From Costus lasius (taxonomy: Eukaryota > Streptophyta > Magnoliopsida > Zingiberales > Costaceae), in contig CM050450.1 in the NCBI GenBank assembly GCA_027563935.2, positions 10,213,957 through 10,277,956 on the forward strand: DNA of 64,000 bases, written 5' to 3'. Made by a program: the position numbers and the translations under genes. The notes below the pieces were generated by a model. That model was given only the letters and a program-made list of their open reading frames with translations. It did no database searches and had not been told where the DNA came from. Below, in pieces: positions 24,301 through 35,502 of this stretch. Position 1 is the first letter of the stretch. Each line of letters starts with the position of its first letter.

Positions 24301-27300
24301 GGGGGGATCCAACAACATGTTGCTCTTTCCCATACGAGCCAAGAATGCATCGCATAGATCTTGTCCAAAGAAGATAATTCGCCCCACTAAGTTTAACAGA
24401 TGTGCCAGCAAATGCCACATATTTCGTTTTAGTGGTAGTGAGAGATAAATCCATTGAAGCAATAAAGAACCAGGAGAATAGAAGAAAATATATGGCAACT
24501 TTCAAGAACAAAGATTACCGATGGTCGTGCACTGGCAGAGATGAAAAAAAGGTACCGCTGGAGAGATGACGAACAGAGATACCAGCAAATGTTTCGTAGA
24601 GGTCGGCAACACAGAATATGGCAAAAGGCGACGAGAAGCTTGCTAGCGAAAGGCTTCAAAGAGATTGGTAACACACGGACATCAGCGAAGGGCTCGGCCA
24701 CAGAGTTTGGCGATAGCAGCTACAGACGTCGGCGAAAGGGAAGGGCGACAAGGTTCCAATCAGCAACAAGAATTCGCCCAAAAAATTAGTCGAGTGGGAA
24801 GAGAAGGAAAATCGAGCGTCCGCCTTCGCCGGAAGTTTCGACTAAATTCTGAGAACAAGAAGGAAGACCGAGCGCCGAAGGGAGTTTCGAAGGTCTGGCA
24901 ATGGCGAGAGTTTCGAAGGAAAGTCGAGAAGCGGCGATGATCGAGCGTCATTTTCTTTCCTCTGATACCATGTAACAAGAAATATCTCCTTTGTACTTCA
25001 CTAAGAAACAAATTAGGGCACTATACAACACTATATACAGGAATCAATTAGTATCTAGATCCGGGTCCATATTCAACATATTCAACACTAACAAGTCAAG
25101 ATTTTTTGGAGAATTATTCATCCAATCAAATTTAACATGGTATAAAAGAAAGTTAAAGACAATAAGTTTAACCGTCTCTTTTGTATTGTCTTGTTATTTT
25201 TGAGTTATTCTTCTACTAGTTGTTGCCTAGTTGTTGCCGTTGGATCCACCTAAAAAGGCTAATTAGCTCATGGATCATTTCTTCCCTCTTAATTGGGTTC
25301 ACATCCAAACATATTCTAGCTTGCACATGAGAGTGATGGTAGATCATATTTCTTGCTAAAGATGGTGTCGTAACCATTTAGGAATTATTCATATTTGCAG
25401 CCACTTGCATCTCTATACCTGCCCTAGAGGAGGAAATAGAGCATGTCTTTACTAGTACAAAAATTCTTATTCATGAGTAGGATACATCATAATTATCACT
25501 ACATAATATCAAGAAACATACTCATAGAATTAAGGTTTCAAATCACAATATCGAGACTTATCTTGGTCTATGCTCAAACCAATACAACCTTGGTGTTGAT
25601 ACTATACTTATTGACTATGTCAATGGTATCAAAAATAGTATACCAGATATTTATAACATATCAGACTAGCTAATCTCAACCTTGCCACAATACAGGCTCA
25701 GACTTGATTCCATGTGCATCGTATGTGCGTGCACACAAGCTCTAAAAGCATAGATTAGAAATTCCATTTTGATGTTTCAAGTTAGTGAACTAAAATAACC
25801 AAAATTTTGTAACTTTGTTACTAAAATGAGATACCGCAGCTTCCAACAATGCATACAAGGAGAAACCAAGGAAAAAGTAAATTCTAGTAATGAAAAATTC
25901 TGTTAAATGTATACACGGTTGTTCTTAAACCTCAGAAGCAATTTCTCCAGGCCCAGCTTTGATAATTAGGCAAGCTCCCTCCTTGTCATATGGACCAGTG
26001 AGAAGCTTTGATAATTCATATCTTTCAAGGAACCTGTTAACATCTAAGGAGGCCTTATAAGCCTGCTTAAAAAGTTTATGGCTAATGACATCCATCTCAG
26101 ACAACTCCATGATCAGCCTTGCTTCTTCAGCCTATAAAGTGGAGAAACGTTTAGCTACGACTGGCAAATTATTGCATTCAGATTGCTCAAGAACGTCTAA
26201 AGATGATTTGTCTTGCTGAAATGAGATAAAGAATTAACAATCACCATGTTAATGTATCAAAAAGGTGGGAACGCAATAATTATTTATCATTAACAGCTAC
26301 TTAGCTCAAGCATACTTGATGTACCTAACCAATGTCTTTGGGGGTCTCATCAATAATAGAATGACACATAAAGCTCCAGTCAAGATTCAAATGTTCCAGT
26401 TCACACAAAAGTAAATAAGGATTCACTTTTGAAAGTAAATTTTCCAGTTTTCATTACATAACAAAGTTGGACAACATCACCGTCTCATGTTAAATTTCTT
26501 GAACATTTATTATCCTAGGTGATTAGAGAAGCTAATTTCTTTAACTTTTATAGGTATGCCAAGAACTAGTCTACTAAATCATACTATGTTAATCGCATCA
26601 AGCACATCACCTTATATCGAAGATCTTTGAGATCATTGACTTGTTTCATTGCATCAGCTAAGGAACTAAAAAATTCGTCAGATTTTGCCAAGTCATCCCA
26701 CAGACTATGATCTTGAAGCACTTCTTCCTGCTTATTTCGTCTTGCTTCTTCCATTTCCAACGCAGTTGGTGCTATCATCTCTGCCCGGCTAACTGAATCT
26801 TCAATTTTTTTCTTTAGTGAATACAAACCTAGACAAGTGAAAGAAACTTTATAAGTATAAAATAATTTCCAATAGTGCACTATAATACATGCAACATGTC
26901 AGATTTCAGAAGAAAGATGCCACAAATTGAATAAAAATTTACTTACTGTAATTATTTTCAACTTGTATAGCTAGATCAGTCATCTGGGGACATACTATTC
27001 ATTGTGTATGAAATAAACATAGAAGTAATATAGCATGCGTAGTTCCCTCAAATAATTCATATTTAAGTGATAACTCTTACTCGTGGAGTACTTGTATTGC
27101 TCAGGCTTTAACCATGGTGACCTTTGGCAATAAATTGAATCAAACACTTAGACAATTCCTTGATGATACAAAGTGTTAATTGAATCGTACCAAAATTGAA
27201 ATTTGGAGTCATTAATATAGAATTTCTTTGTTCGACCAATTATAGTGGATTCAGATTACTTCAGAGTGCAGACCCAATAAACCTGTGTTTGATGCTGAGG

Positions 27301-28339
27301 ATCATGCTATGGTCAATCAATGCTTTGGAAAATCTTGATTTTGCGTCCTGAGAATGAGAATAAACCCTAGAGAGGAGGGCTCCTCTCTAAAGCTTTGTTT
27401 AGTAGGAAAGAAAGAAAGTTGAATCTGGCAACCCCTAGTTAAACTAGTACAGAACAAGAAACAGAAGCAATGGATTGCGCCAATCAACTCACTCTAACGA
27501 TTCATCGAACAGCTTCAATGCAGAAAACACAGACCACGCAATAACTTAACAGATGTACGTAGAAAGACCCCCTCTCAACTCATTACAGTACAACTGATGA
27601 GATGAACAAATTTACTGTGAAATAATTAGGGTTCCAATATTCTTCTCTTAATGTTTTTTTTTTCACCCACCATACACAGTAAACTACCGCCACAGAGAGC
27701 AGTGAGAAACTCTCAGTTACGTATCACTTGCTCACGATCATGGAAGTGTTTCAAGCTCCGGAATATCCAATCGTGGGATGAATCCCCGCCGATTTATCTC
27801 CCCCAATTTCGCTCCAAAAATTGCTCTCCAATATTTTGATATCAGCCCACCTCGACACTCAAACAACCCTGTCTATGCGCTGCAACTGACCCAGTTTCTA
27901 GACTCCAACTGCGGGACCGAACTTCACACACAATGTCCGATCGCCGGTGTGCCTGCAACAGTAGCTGCAGAACGACTGGTTGTTGATTTTTGCACTCTCG
28001 CATTTAACAAATCCAATTCATTTCTTTTGACGATGTAGCTTCTTCCGCATTAGGGTTCAAGTCCAGACCTCGGTTGAGCTGGAACACCAGCGAATTCACA
28101 CTCTTTTCTTTCCTCTCCAATCCAAACAAATATCAAAAAGCTAATGAACAGCACAAAATGACGACAAGGAAATGTCGGAATCCGATATAAGGCCGATCAA
28201 GGAGGGAGAAGGGAGACGAACCGAGCTGTTTGAACACCTTGTGGCTCTTGCTGCTGCTCTCCGTGGAGTGAGATGCCCGAATGGGAACTGCCGGCGGAAG
28301 CCATCTCGGCCGAATCGTAGCCGATCTGAGGACCGACAT
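11576..28339 (-). CDS. PRFB3: Chloroplast peptide chain release factor-like protein PrfB3 (six exons, complete)
   Basis: Minus-strand exons: 28222-28339, 26611-26828, 25931-26131, 20751-20963, 19512-19695 and 11576-11877. All joins keep phase with GT/AG ends, giving 1236 nt and 411 residues. The N-terminus (MSVLRSATIRPRWLPPAVP) is basic and Ser/Thr-rich like a plastid transit peptide. Recognisable segments follow: VFKQLGLYSLKKKIEDS (exons 1-2), EMDVISHKLFKQAYKASLD and GPYDKEGACLIIKAG (exon 3), WTDKLMRMYTRWAEKNG and GYLSGERGVHRK (exon 4), HIPSGITAQCSGER (exons 5-6) and AKALNRLKAKLLVLEKEG. In true RF2 a GGQ loop precedes the HIPTG-like segment; here that place reads SYLSSHKQYSSDDGIDSS, so the residues for peptidyl-tRNA hydrolysis are missing. 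This matches PrfB3, which in Arabidopsis acts in stabilising plastid petB RNA rather than in termination. Introns 5 (7.6 kb) and 3 (5.0 kb) are filled with mobile elements. Exon borders are inferred. Confidence 0.9.
12480..12892. mobile_element. Hairpin MITE, copy A (12-bp TSD), PrfB3 intron 5
   Basis: A 413-bp near-palindrome. The left arm has GAAATTTTCTAAGCGCG and the right arm GCTTAGAAAACGCGCCC. It is flanked by an exact 12-bp direct repeat ATAAAGTAAGGA (12468-12479 and 12893-12904). Both arms hold the shared core: poly A/T, ATACTCTA, then AATCTATCCAATGGTATTAA, then ATATACATRTATGAAATACC. The 8-12 bp duplications of this family suggest a Mutator-like origin. No coding sequence. Confidence 0.88.
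13310..13560. repeat. Relic of a GGGTAYCC-type repeat
   Basis: It contains AATCGGGTATCCAATCTGATC and TTTTGGATACCCAATTATG followed by AT-rich sequence, the style of the hAT-like elements seen at 35503 and 37265. No termini or duplication were found. Confidence 0.35.
14640..14815. repeat. CGGTTCGGTT-type repeat
   Basis: A dense inverted arrangement of GGTTCAAACCGAATAACCG and related motifs with ACCGAACC at both sides, the typical look of a short degenerate miniature element. A further scrap of the type is at 17350-17425. Ends are not defined. Confidence 0.45.
15268..15345. repeat. (TA)n microsatellite
   Basis: Two runs of TA dinucleotides separated by ACTATTAT. Confidence 0.95.
16129..16478. 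mobile_element. Inverted pair of tRNA-derived SINE-like units in a 350-bp palindrome
   Basis: Two arms, 16129-16300 on plus and 16301-16478 on minus, meet tail to tail at AAAAAAGGCGCCTTTTTT. Each arm starts AGCTCA(G)ATGGTTAAAGGG, resembling a tRNA box A, and has GGTCGAATCC (16174-16183 in the left arm), resembling box B, about 35 bp on, then a body ending CCCTAACAAAAAA. The arms differ by a few substitutions and small indels. The whole is flanked by an identical 24-bp direct repeat (16105-16128 and 16479-16502), consistent with one insertion event. I cannot name the SINE family. Confidence 0.75.
16812..17175. mobile_element. Hairpin MITE, copy B (8-bp TSD), PrfB3 intron 5
   Basis: A 364-bp palindrome with ends GGGCGAAAATTTTGC and GCAAATTTTTTCCCC, flanked by CGAGGCTC (16804-16811 and 17176-17183). 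The core reads AATAATCTACACATCC, then TATCCAATGGTACCAATATT, a diverged form of the core in copies A, C and D. Non-coding. Confidence 0.85.
17941..18298 (+). repeat. Two-copy 179-bp tandem duplication
   Basis: Unit 17941-18119 is followed at once by 18120-18298. Both begin CAAGTACTTAGAACCCG and run through ATACATATATTCTACTCTAT. They differ at only a few positions (e.g. CGCC/CGTC, TCCCT/TCCCC), so the duplication is recent. It lies in PrfB3 intron 5. Confidence 0.95.
19821..20587 (+). repeat. Direct repeat of about 140 bp flanking 0.5 kb, PrfB3 intron 4
   Basis: 19821-19962 and 20449-20587 share CTACAATTGCTNTGCTAAAA, a poly-T tract, then GATTAAGGTTTTAGAAG. The copies are diverged. The 486 bp between them shows no coding domain and may be an inserted or duplicated piece. 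Confidence 0.75.
21757..22112. mobile_element. CCGGT-rich miniature element with 12-bp flanking repeat
   Basis: Both ends are rich in CCGGT (GTCCGGATCGGCG left, CCGGTTCCTTGAACCT right) around a purine-rich then pyrimidine-rich centre (GAAGAAGAAG / CTTCCTCTTCC). It is flanked by an exact TGTTAAGAACTA at 21745-21756 and 22113-22124. Open frames in the centre are low-complexity and not genes. Confidence 0.75.
22374..23049. mobile_element. hAT-like miniature element, 8-bp TSD TAGCAAAT
   Basis: Ends TAGGGATGACAA and TTGTCAACCCTA form an imperfect inverted repeat. The flanking 8-bp duplication TAGCAAAT (22366-22373 and 23050-23057) is exact. The interior starts with CCTGACC-rich sequence, has a poly-C run (22510-22523), and from about 22755 to 23028 carries a CCGGTAC-rich block that looks like a member of the 21757 family nested inside. 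It lies in PrfB3 intron 3. Confidence 0.88.
23401..25137 (-). mobile_element. Internally deleted Ty1/Copia retrotransposon in PrfB3 intron 3
   Basis: On the minus strand the element reads: a probable 5' LTR at 24971-25137 (167 bp); a primer-binding site TGGTATCAGA directly after it (24961-24970); a leader; gag from about 24511 (LSGANYLLWTRSMRCIL; ERSLQEYYSLLKGK near 24050); a zinc knuckle CEHCGRTNHTPDRC near 23715-23755; then RNase H (EAYTDADYAGNLDDRKST, WRSKKQSVVAISSCETEY) at 23401-23667. Protease, integrase and most of reverse transcriptase are missing between gag and RNase H, and stops or frameshifts break gag. A left-hand LTR was not clearly found; TGTAACAAGAAAT at 23365 may be a scrap. 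Confidence 0.85.
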
Positions 28340-28546
28340 AGCTTCCTACTTCAAGCGACAACGATGATGATCGCGAAGAACAACCGCAGAAGTTTGGATA
28401 GCTAAGGAGGGGGGAAGGATTCGTGGCTTTTTAAAAAGGAAAATTATTCCAGCGGGAGTGGGAAATGGCTATTTCGTTTCGTTAGGGAGCGTCGCCGCGT
28501 GCCGCGGCGCACATCACAGGAGTCTCATCCGTTACTGTATGGTCTG
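28340..28546 (-). promoter_or_regulatory. Remaining native upstream region of PrfB3
   Basis: Only about 207 bp of non-transposon sequence separates the PrfB3 ATG from the LTR element that starts at 28547. It holds a TTTTTAAAAAG motif (28429-28440), a weak TATA candidate about 95 bp upstream of the ATG on the minus strand, and GC-rich sequence further up. Original upstream sequence resumes at about 34359. Confidence 0.4.
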
Positions 28547-29997
28547 TGTCAGGGCCCGGTTCAGGCCGCTCGGCCCAACCCAAGCCCAAGCCCACACAGA
28601 GACCCAATTCCGGGTCAATATCGGGTCAACGCCCGATTGAGGAGAATTTCATCCACGTCGTCACGCTCGCAGTCGCGGAAGCGAGCTCGACTCCGCGAAG
28701 CTCGGACGCGGGCGGGCGGCGCGTGAAGCTCTGGCGGACGAAGCGGAAATCTACGGAGGCTTCGTCTTCACCAGCGATGGGAGACATGGAGTAGCGGCTC
28801 CGACGGGTCCGGCGGACGCGGCTTCTTCGGAAGACGCGGACTGCAGTTTCGGACGGGCAACGCGGCGTCGTCAACTCGAAGCTGGAGAAAGACTCGGGCA
28901 CAGATGACATCTTCGGACGCGGCTTCAGACGAGTCGATGGAGACTTCGTCAGCAGACGCGAGCTTCGGTGGAAGATTCGGCGGCGCGTCCTTATAAAGGA
29001 AGCCGCGATCGAGCGGAAAGGGGTGCGCAGAGGCGTCACCACACCACAACAGCGAGCGCCGGGAAGCGACTCCACCGGCGACGGCGAGGGCGCCGTCGCC
29101 CCTTCCAGAGCAGGGCTCTGATGCCGTCAGGGAGCGAAGGTCGGCGCGGAGGTGCCGACGAGAGAAAGAGGTCGGTGAGAGCTTGTAACCGGCGATGACC
29201 GGCGAGGGAGGGATGGGGGCACCGGCGACGGTGGTCGTCGGCGTAGAGAGGAGTTTTGTAACGTTTTAATGGGAATAAAACGAAGCTTTCCCTCTTCCAA
29301 CTCCCTTCCCCTGTTTCGGTGTTTCCGGCGACAACCTCTGGCAGCGGGCGGCTACCGACGACGAGGTCGGAGGGAGGCGGGCGGCGTTTCCCTTTCTCGG
29401 CCAACTCCCGGGCGCGGCGGCGCTCGGCTGAAGCAACGACGCGGCGGCGTCGTGCGTCGAGAGGAAGAAGACGACTCGGGTTTCGAGGCGGTCAACGATC
29501 GAAGCCGGTCAATGCGAGCGAAATCGAATTCGACGCGGTGAATTTGATTTGGAGCGCTGACGTCACGCTTACGTCAGCAAGGCGGAAATTCGGCGCTGCG
29601 AGATTTTGGATCAAGGGCCGACGTCACGCCGACGTCAGCAAAGGCATGATTTTGACTTCGGTCAAAATCAGAGAGAGGAGGTATTTCCAAATTACGGTTT
29701 GCTTTCGAACTTTCCTAATTAGGGTTAGGGTTCTGAGCGACTTTGTAATTTGGGGATAAAAATTTATCGGGAAACTAGGGTTTCTAATTTTAGGTCGGAA
29801 ACCCTAGGGAGAGTTGCGTTCTGGTATTCCGCCGGACGGCCCTGAGACAACGGATAAGCGCTGTTTTCAGGCCGATCCGACCGGGGCGTGACAACAGGTA
29901 TCAGAGCCAAAGATTCAGCCATGAAGGTGAATCAGAAGGATCCGAGAGGCAACACCATCACTACGGGCGACAAGGAGTGTCGTTCTTCCAGGACAGG

Positions 29998-30345
29998 GGC
30001 CCTGATGCCAACACTAGAGTGTGTTGATGCCAATGTCTAAGGGCATTGATGCCGATGTTAGGGACGTCGATGCCGATGTCAGGGGACATCGAGGGAGAAC
30101 TCTATAAGAGCTCAGTGATTGCAAGATCACTTCCCGGAGCAGGGGCTCTGATGCCATCACCAGGAGGGTGATGAAGAGGGGTCAGCGGATCCTTTTCCAA
30201 AGCAGGGGGCTTTGATGCCAACACCAGGGCGTGTTGATGCCAACACCAGGGTGTGTTGATGACAATGCATAGCATTGATGCCAACACCAGGGGGCGTTGA
30301 TGCCGGCGCCAGGGGCGTCGATGCCGGTGTTAGGAGACATCGAGG
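29998..30345 (+). repeat. Degenerate GATGCC minisatellite inside L1
   Basis: Repeated units such as TTGATGCCAACACCAGGG and TCGATGCCGGTGT at irregular 20-40 bp spacing fill most of the internal region. Related units occur in the second family member at about 37840-37990. Confidence 0.75.
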
Positions 30346-31134
30346 TTCAGCTGAGTTCAGCAAATATGGTGAAGCAAGATTATCCTTGACAAGTTTGTTG
30401 ATGCAGGTTGCTATAAGCATGGTGCAGCAAACATTCATCATCAGAGGATGGAGGACTTTGAACATTGGAGGGCCAGTGTTCAACTTGCATCGAACATCGA
30501 GGGCGATGTTCAAATCAGGTGGGGGAGAATTGTCAGGGCCCGGTTCAGGCGGCTCGGCCCAACCCAAGCCCAAGCCCACACAGAGACCCAATTCCGGGTC
30601 AAAATCGGGTCAACGCCCGATTGAGGAGAATTTCATCCACGTCGTCACGCTCGCAGTCGCGGAAGCGAGCTCGACTCCGCGAAGCTCGGACGCGGGCGGG
30701 CGGCGCGTGAAGCTCTGGCGGACGAAGCGGAAATCTACGGAGGCTTCGTCTTCACCAGAGATGGGAGACATGGAGTAGCGGCTCTGACGGGTCCGGCGGA
30801 CGCGGCTTCTTCGGAAGACGCGGACTGCAGTTTCGGACGGGCAACGCGGCGTCGTCAACTCGAAGCTGGAGAAAGACTCGGGCACAGATGACATCTTCGG
30901 ACGCGGCTTCAGACGAGTCGATGGAGACTTCGTCAGCAGACGCGAGCTTCGGTGGAAGATTCGGCGGCGCGTCCTTATAAAGGAAGCCGCGATCGAGCGG
31001 AAAGGGGTGCGCAGAGGCGTCACCACACCACAACAGCGAGCGCCGGGAAGCGACTCCACCGGCGACGGCGAGGGCGCCGTCGCCCCTTCCAGAGCAGGGC
31101 TCTGATGCCGCCAGGGAGCGAAGGTCGGCGCGGA

Positions 31135-33667
31135 TGTAAGATCCAAGGATCTTAAGTCCTTGTAAGTATTATTCTTGATTTAAATCTTTGACTGTGATAT
31201 TTTATTTTTTAATTTAAATAAAATCATTGGCTGTGATATTTTTCTATGTTTTGATTTTGTAAACTCTAGGATGGGGGAGAGTTTTATCTCTAAAACCTTT
31301 AGGGGTTATTTATAAATTAGTGGCAAAGGGTTAGTGGATATTAATTTAAGTCTTAATGGATTTTGACTCTAGTAATTAATTAATTAGAGCTTATTGGATG
31401 TTAATTAAATCCTTATTGGATTTTCGTTTAAGTGAATAATTAATTATGGGTTATTGGGTTTACACTTAAATTAGATGGATTTTGGGTTTAAAATTTGAAT
31501 TAATCAGTAAGTGGGTTAATTCATAAACCCTATTCGAATTAATTAGTTAGCGGGTTTACAAATTTAAAAACTGAAAATCCAAGGGGGGGCGGACGGCTAG
31601 GGCAAAGAAGTTGGCGTTTTGGCTTGAAGGCTTGGGCGATTTCTTGAAGGCTTGGACGAATTTTCTTCTTCCTCTTCTTTTTCCCCTTGGCCGGCGTCTT
31701 TGGTGTTTGGTGGCGTTTCTCTTCCATTGGTGGCGTCTACCTAGGAACATTTCAAGGCCTTGGACGAGTTGTGTGGAGAGATTTTCATCTTGGTGTTCAC
31801 GGTTCAAGATAAGAGGTGAGTGGGGTGTCTTATTCGAATTCTATCCACTTGGTTGTGTTAGATGATACATTTGATTTCTTGGAAACCTTACCATGCTAAA
31901 AACCGAAACTTATATGGCATTTAGGGAGTTTTAAATCAGTGATTCTTGAGCATGAAATTCTTGTTAACTAAGGTTAAAGTTTAAGTAGATAATATGTTGT
32001 AGGAACCGTGGGCTACATGTGGTGTTATGTGTAAGAATACAAATTTTAATCCTATGTTGATTTTATGGATGCCCTGATAAATGCTAATAATGTTATAGGA
32101 TCCATGATTGTTTCTCTATGTGTAGCATGTTACATATTTATGGCCATGTATCCTTGTTTGAGAAACTTGGGTGATAACTTAGCAAGGTTATACTAAACTG
32201 ATCAGCATGAAACCTAAGGACACTACACTATATTATGTGGTTATATGTGGTTTCGAATATTATGTGTTGTGGTCTGTGTACCCATTATGGATAGGACTAC
32301 GGCTAAGTGTAACTATGTACTCAAAGGGATAGTCTATATGTGATATGTGAGGGGTTGATGTTTCAGCCTGTCTGTTGTGATTGTCGTGATGAAAATGACT
32401 ATCCTAGAGTTTGGTTGACACTTAGGAGTCCACTTTTGTGATTGTGAGATAATATATAAGATGTGTCTAGTGGTTGTCCAGATAAGGAACCCTTTGGGAG
32501 AACGAGTGATTGAAGCAAAGTGCCATGTCTTGGTCGGACAGGGGCCACCTCTTGATGTCATCACTCTTAGACTTTTAGATTTGTGTGTTATGGGGTGGTG
32601 TAGATCAAGGTATCACATCTTGACCGGATGGGGATCACCTCTTGAGTCTACACACTGTCCATGTTTGTGTTGCATGTGATTTGCAGGCTTCTCCCAGTGC
32701 TTAGGCCAAAGCCGGGTTGGACCCTAGGGGTCACTCTTGATTTATGCTGGACAACAACTAAGTGGTTAGTGTGTTTAGTTGGTTTAGAGTATGGCTCTAG
32801 AACTTTGGTTACTCTGGGGTGACATTTGTGTGATGCCTGTACATTTAATTGTTTATATGAGTTCTGTTCTTTGTTTTCTGTTCTTTGTTTTCTGTTCTTT
32901 GTTTTAGTTATATGTTGACATAATGTTCTGCTAAAGATTTTTAAAAACAATCTGCATGTATCTTTGAGTGTATTTTTATGGATGGTCGATTGAGACTATC
33001 CACTCACTGAGCTGTGTAGCTCACCCCTCATTATTTTCAGGTGTAGAGCAGGGGCGCATTGCCTGAGTTAGCGTATGTTATGGATATTGTGATTTTCTCT
33101 ACAACTATGCTGGTGCGATGTATAAGATTTATTTGTGTTTAGTTAACTGGAGCCGGTTATGGCTAAACTTTGTGAACCAGTGTTGCCGGTTGTGGCATTT
33201 TTGAGATTTTGATTTTTTGTGTCACCGAGGGCTTTGGCCTGTTTTCGGTGTTTGGGTCATTGATGTTAGTTCCATGAGTTTATAAAATCGATATTGTGGC
33301 TTTGCTTCGAATTTCGAGTTGATTCGTATTTTGCGATCAGATTTGATATAATTGTGAACTTGCATATGTCTAGTGCAAGTATTGCCTGGTGGCAGGTACC
33401 TTTATGTGACTTATGGATTTTACGGATTTTATGTGGTTTTGATATAACTGTTGACTTGCATATGTCTAGTGCAAGTATTGCGTGGTGGCAGGTACATTTG
33501 TGAATTTGTGTTTTGTGGAAATTCAATGTGTGGATTCTCGAAAAATTTTCAGATCGACTTTTCCTGAACTTGGTTTTACTTAGCATGTGCATCGATCCTG
33601 TGTGATAACATCCTGTTCCTTTGTGACTTGTGTTGCTTGTTTGGGGTTAAGATAACGGGATGTGACA
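31135..33667 (+). mobile_element. Solo LTR (2.53 kb) nested in the L1 right LTR, TSD GCGGA
   Basis: Begins TGTAAGATCC and ends GGGATGTGACA, with GCGGA on both sides (31130-31134 and 33668-33672). The uninterrupted 5' LTR of L1 shows the empty site GCGCGGAGGTGCC at about 29140, which proves the insertion. No primer site, purine tract or coding domain lies inside. Length and ends suggest a large-LTR Ty3/Gypsy element, but the lineage is inferred only. Confidence 0.92.
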
Positions 33668-34358
33668 GCGGAGGTGCCGACGAGAGAAAGAGGTCGGTGA
33701 GATCTTGTAACCGGCGATGACCGGCGAGGGAGGGATGGGGGCACCGGCGACGGTGGTCATCGGCGTAGAGAGGAGTTTTGTAATGTTTTAATGGGAATAA
33801 AATGAAGCTTTCCCTCTTCCAACTCCCTTCCCCTGTTTCGGTGTTTCCGGCGACAACCTCTGGCAGCGGGCGGCTGCCGACGACGAGGTCGGAGGGAGGC
33901 GGGCGGCGTCGTGCGTCGAGAGGAAGAAGACGACTCGGGTTTCGAGGCGGTCAACGATCGAAGCCGGTCAACGCGAGCAAAATCGAATTCGACGCGGTGA
34001 ATTCGATTTGGAGCGCTGACGTCACGCTTACGTCAGCAAGGCGGAAATTCGGCGCGGCCAGATTTTGGATCAAGGGCCGACGTCACGCCGACGTCAGCAA
34101 AGGCATGATTTTGACTTCGGTCAAAATCAGAGAGAGGAGGTATTTCCAAATTAGGGTTTGCTTCCGAACTTTCCTAATTAGGGTTAGGGTTCTGAGCGAC
34201 TTTGTAATTTGGGGATAAAAATTTATCGAGGAACTAGGGTTTCTAATTTTGGGTCGGAAACCCTAGGGAGAGTTGCGTTCTGGTATTCCGCCGGACGGCC
34301 CTGAGACAACGGATAAGCGCTGTTTTCAGGCCGATCCGACTGGGGGCGTGACAGTCTG

Positions 34359-35502
34359 GCTGAACTATACTGCGATGGCTGCGTTTCCGAAGCAGCCCCG
34401 GCTCAACTTTTATTAAGTGAGACTGTTTGAATTCTTTGGCTGTGTTTTAACTAGGGGTTATCAAATTTTATAAGATATTTTATTAATAATTTTTAATTAT
34501 AATTAAAATTTTAAATAATAAATAAATATATTATTTTAAATTATTTAAAATAATAATATGTTTTACTTTTTAATATTAACATTTTAAATTATTTTAAAAT
34601 AATATTTAAATTTTTAAATAAATTTATAAGAATTATTTTTTTTAAAGTACAAGCTGCGATTGAATTGTAGCTTTTTTATTTTCTTATTTTCTTTTTTTAT
34701 TTTTTTATTTTTTATTACTAAATAATTTTTCACTTGCTTCCTATTTTTAAACTACTTAAATGCAGCCTAAAAAGTGAGGCCAACATACTCTAATTTATTT
34801 TCTTTTGAAGTTAAACAATTTAACGCAGACGAAGTTGTTCATCTCTTGAAAAATTCCACTAAACGTGTCCTTAATACAAGTGACAGCAAATATAATACAC
34901 AATATCTGCTATTAAGATTATGTATAATAGTGCTTTAAAATACGTAAAAATATATAGCATATCCCTTTTGCTTAAAAAAATTATGTGCCCGCACGCAGCA
35001 CGCTTATAAGTTTTTCTAAGTGAGAACAAAATTAATGCTATTAAGTAGCTATTATATTAACATATTCCGGTCAAATTTATATTTAAAAGTATGGTGCCAG
35101 AATTTTGATATCTGATTAAATATATTAATAAAAATAATATGTTGTTCAAAATTTTCTACCAACTAATCATATAAATAATTAATGTAACAAAAATAATAAA
35201 TATTTTAAAATTTATAAAATTATATTTATTTAGGATAATTTAAAATTTTATATTTTATATAATTAGGTATATCGAATATATATGAAGGGCTCTAAGTTTA
35301 AAAAAAAATATAATAGTTATATCATATTTATCTCAAACTTTTTAGGATTTGAAACCCACACCCTTCCCTTACAAACTTATAGTTAATGGGATTTAAGCAT
35401 AATTTTAGTGCTTATTTCATTATTTAAAATGTTTATTTGTACTAATAAATTAATTTTAGATTGAATTAGTGAATGTTGATTAACGAGGTCTTAAGATACA
35501 TA
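34359..35502. other. AT-rich spacer between LTR elements
   Basis: Starts with a short GC-rich stretch (GCGTTTCCGAAGCAGCCC), then very AT-rich sequence. No gene or complete element recognised. Confidence 0.5.

Larger units (their letters stand above)
28547..34353 (+). mobile_element. Non-autonomous LTR retrotransposon L1 with nested solo LTR, TSD GTCTG
   Basis: 5' LTR 28547-29893 (1347 bp, TGTCAGGGCC...GGGGCGTGACA), primer site AGGTATCAGAGCC from about 29896, internal region 29894-30530, purine tract AGGTGGGGGAGAAT before the 3' LTR, then 3' LTR 30531-34353 interrupted by a solo LTR. GTCTG flanks both ends (28542-28546 and 34354-34358). The internal region is only about 0.64 kb, has no gag or pol, and is mostly degenerate GATGCC/ACACCAGGG repeats, so transposition must rely on another element. 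The LTRs match closely except for a 63-bp deletion in the right one between GGCGGCGT repeats. Each LTR has a TATA box (CCTTATAAAGG at 28992). Long GC-rich open frames here are not genes. Confidence 0.92.

Noticed and set aside
26943..26988. Possible extra PrfB3 exon (MTDLAIQVENNY) with AG and GT borders
   Set aside because: Including it after exon 1 creates a stop in phase. Direct joining of exon 1 to exon 2 gives the expected KQLGLYSLKKKIED.
28626..31146. Duplicate 149-178 residue frames on the minus strand
   Set aside because: The two nearly identical frames are the same segment of the left and right LTR of L1.
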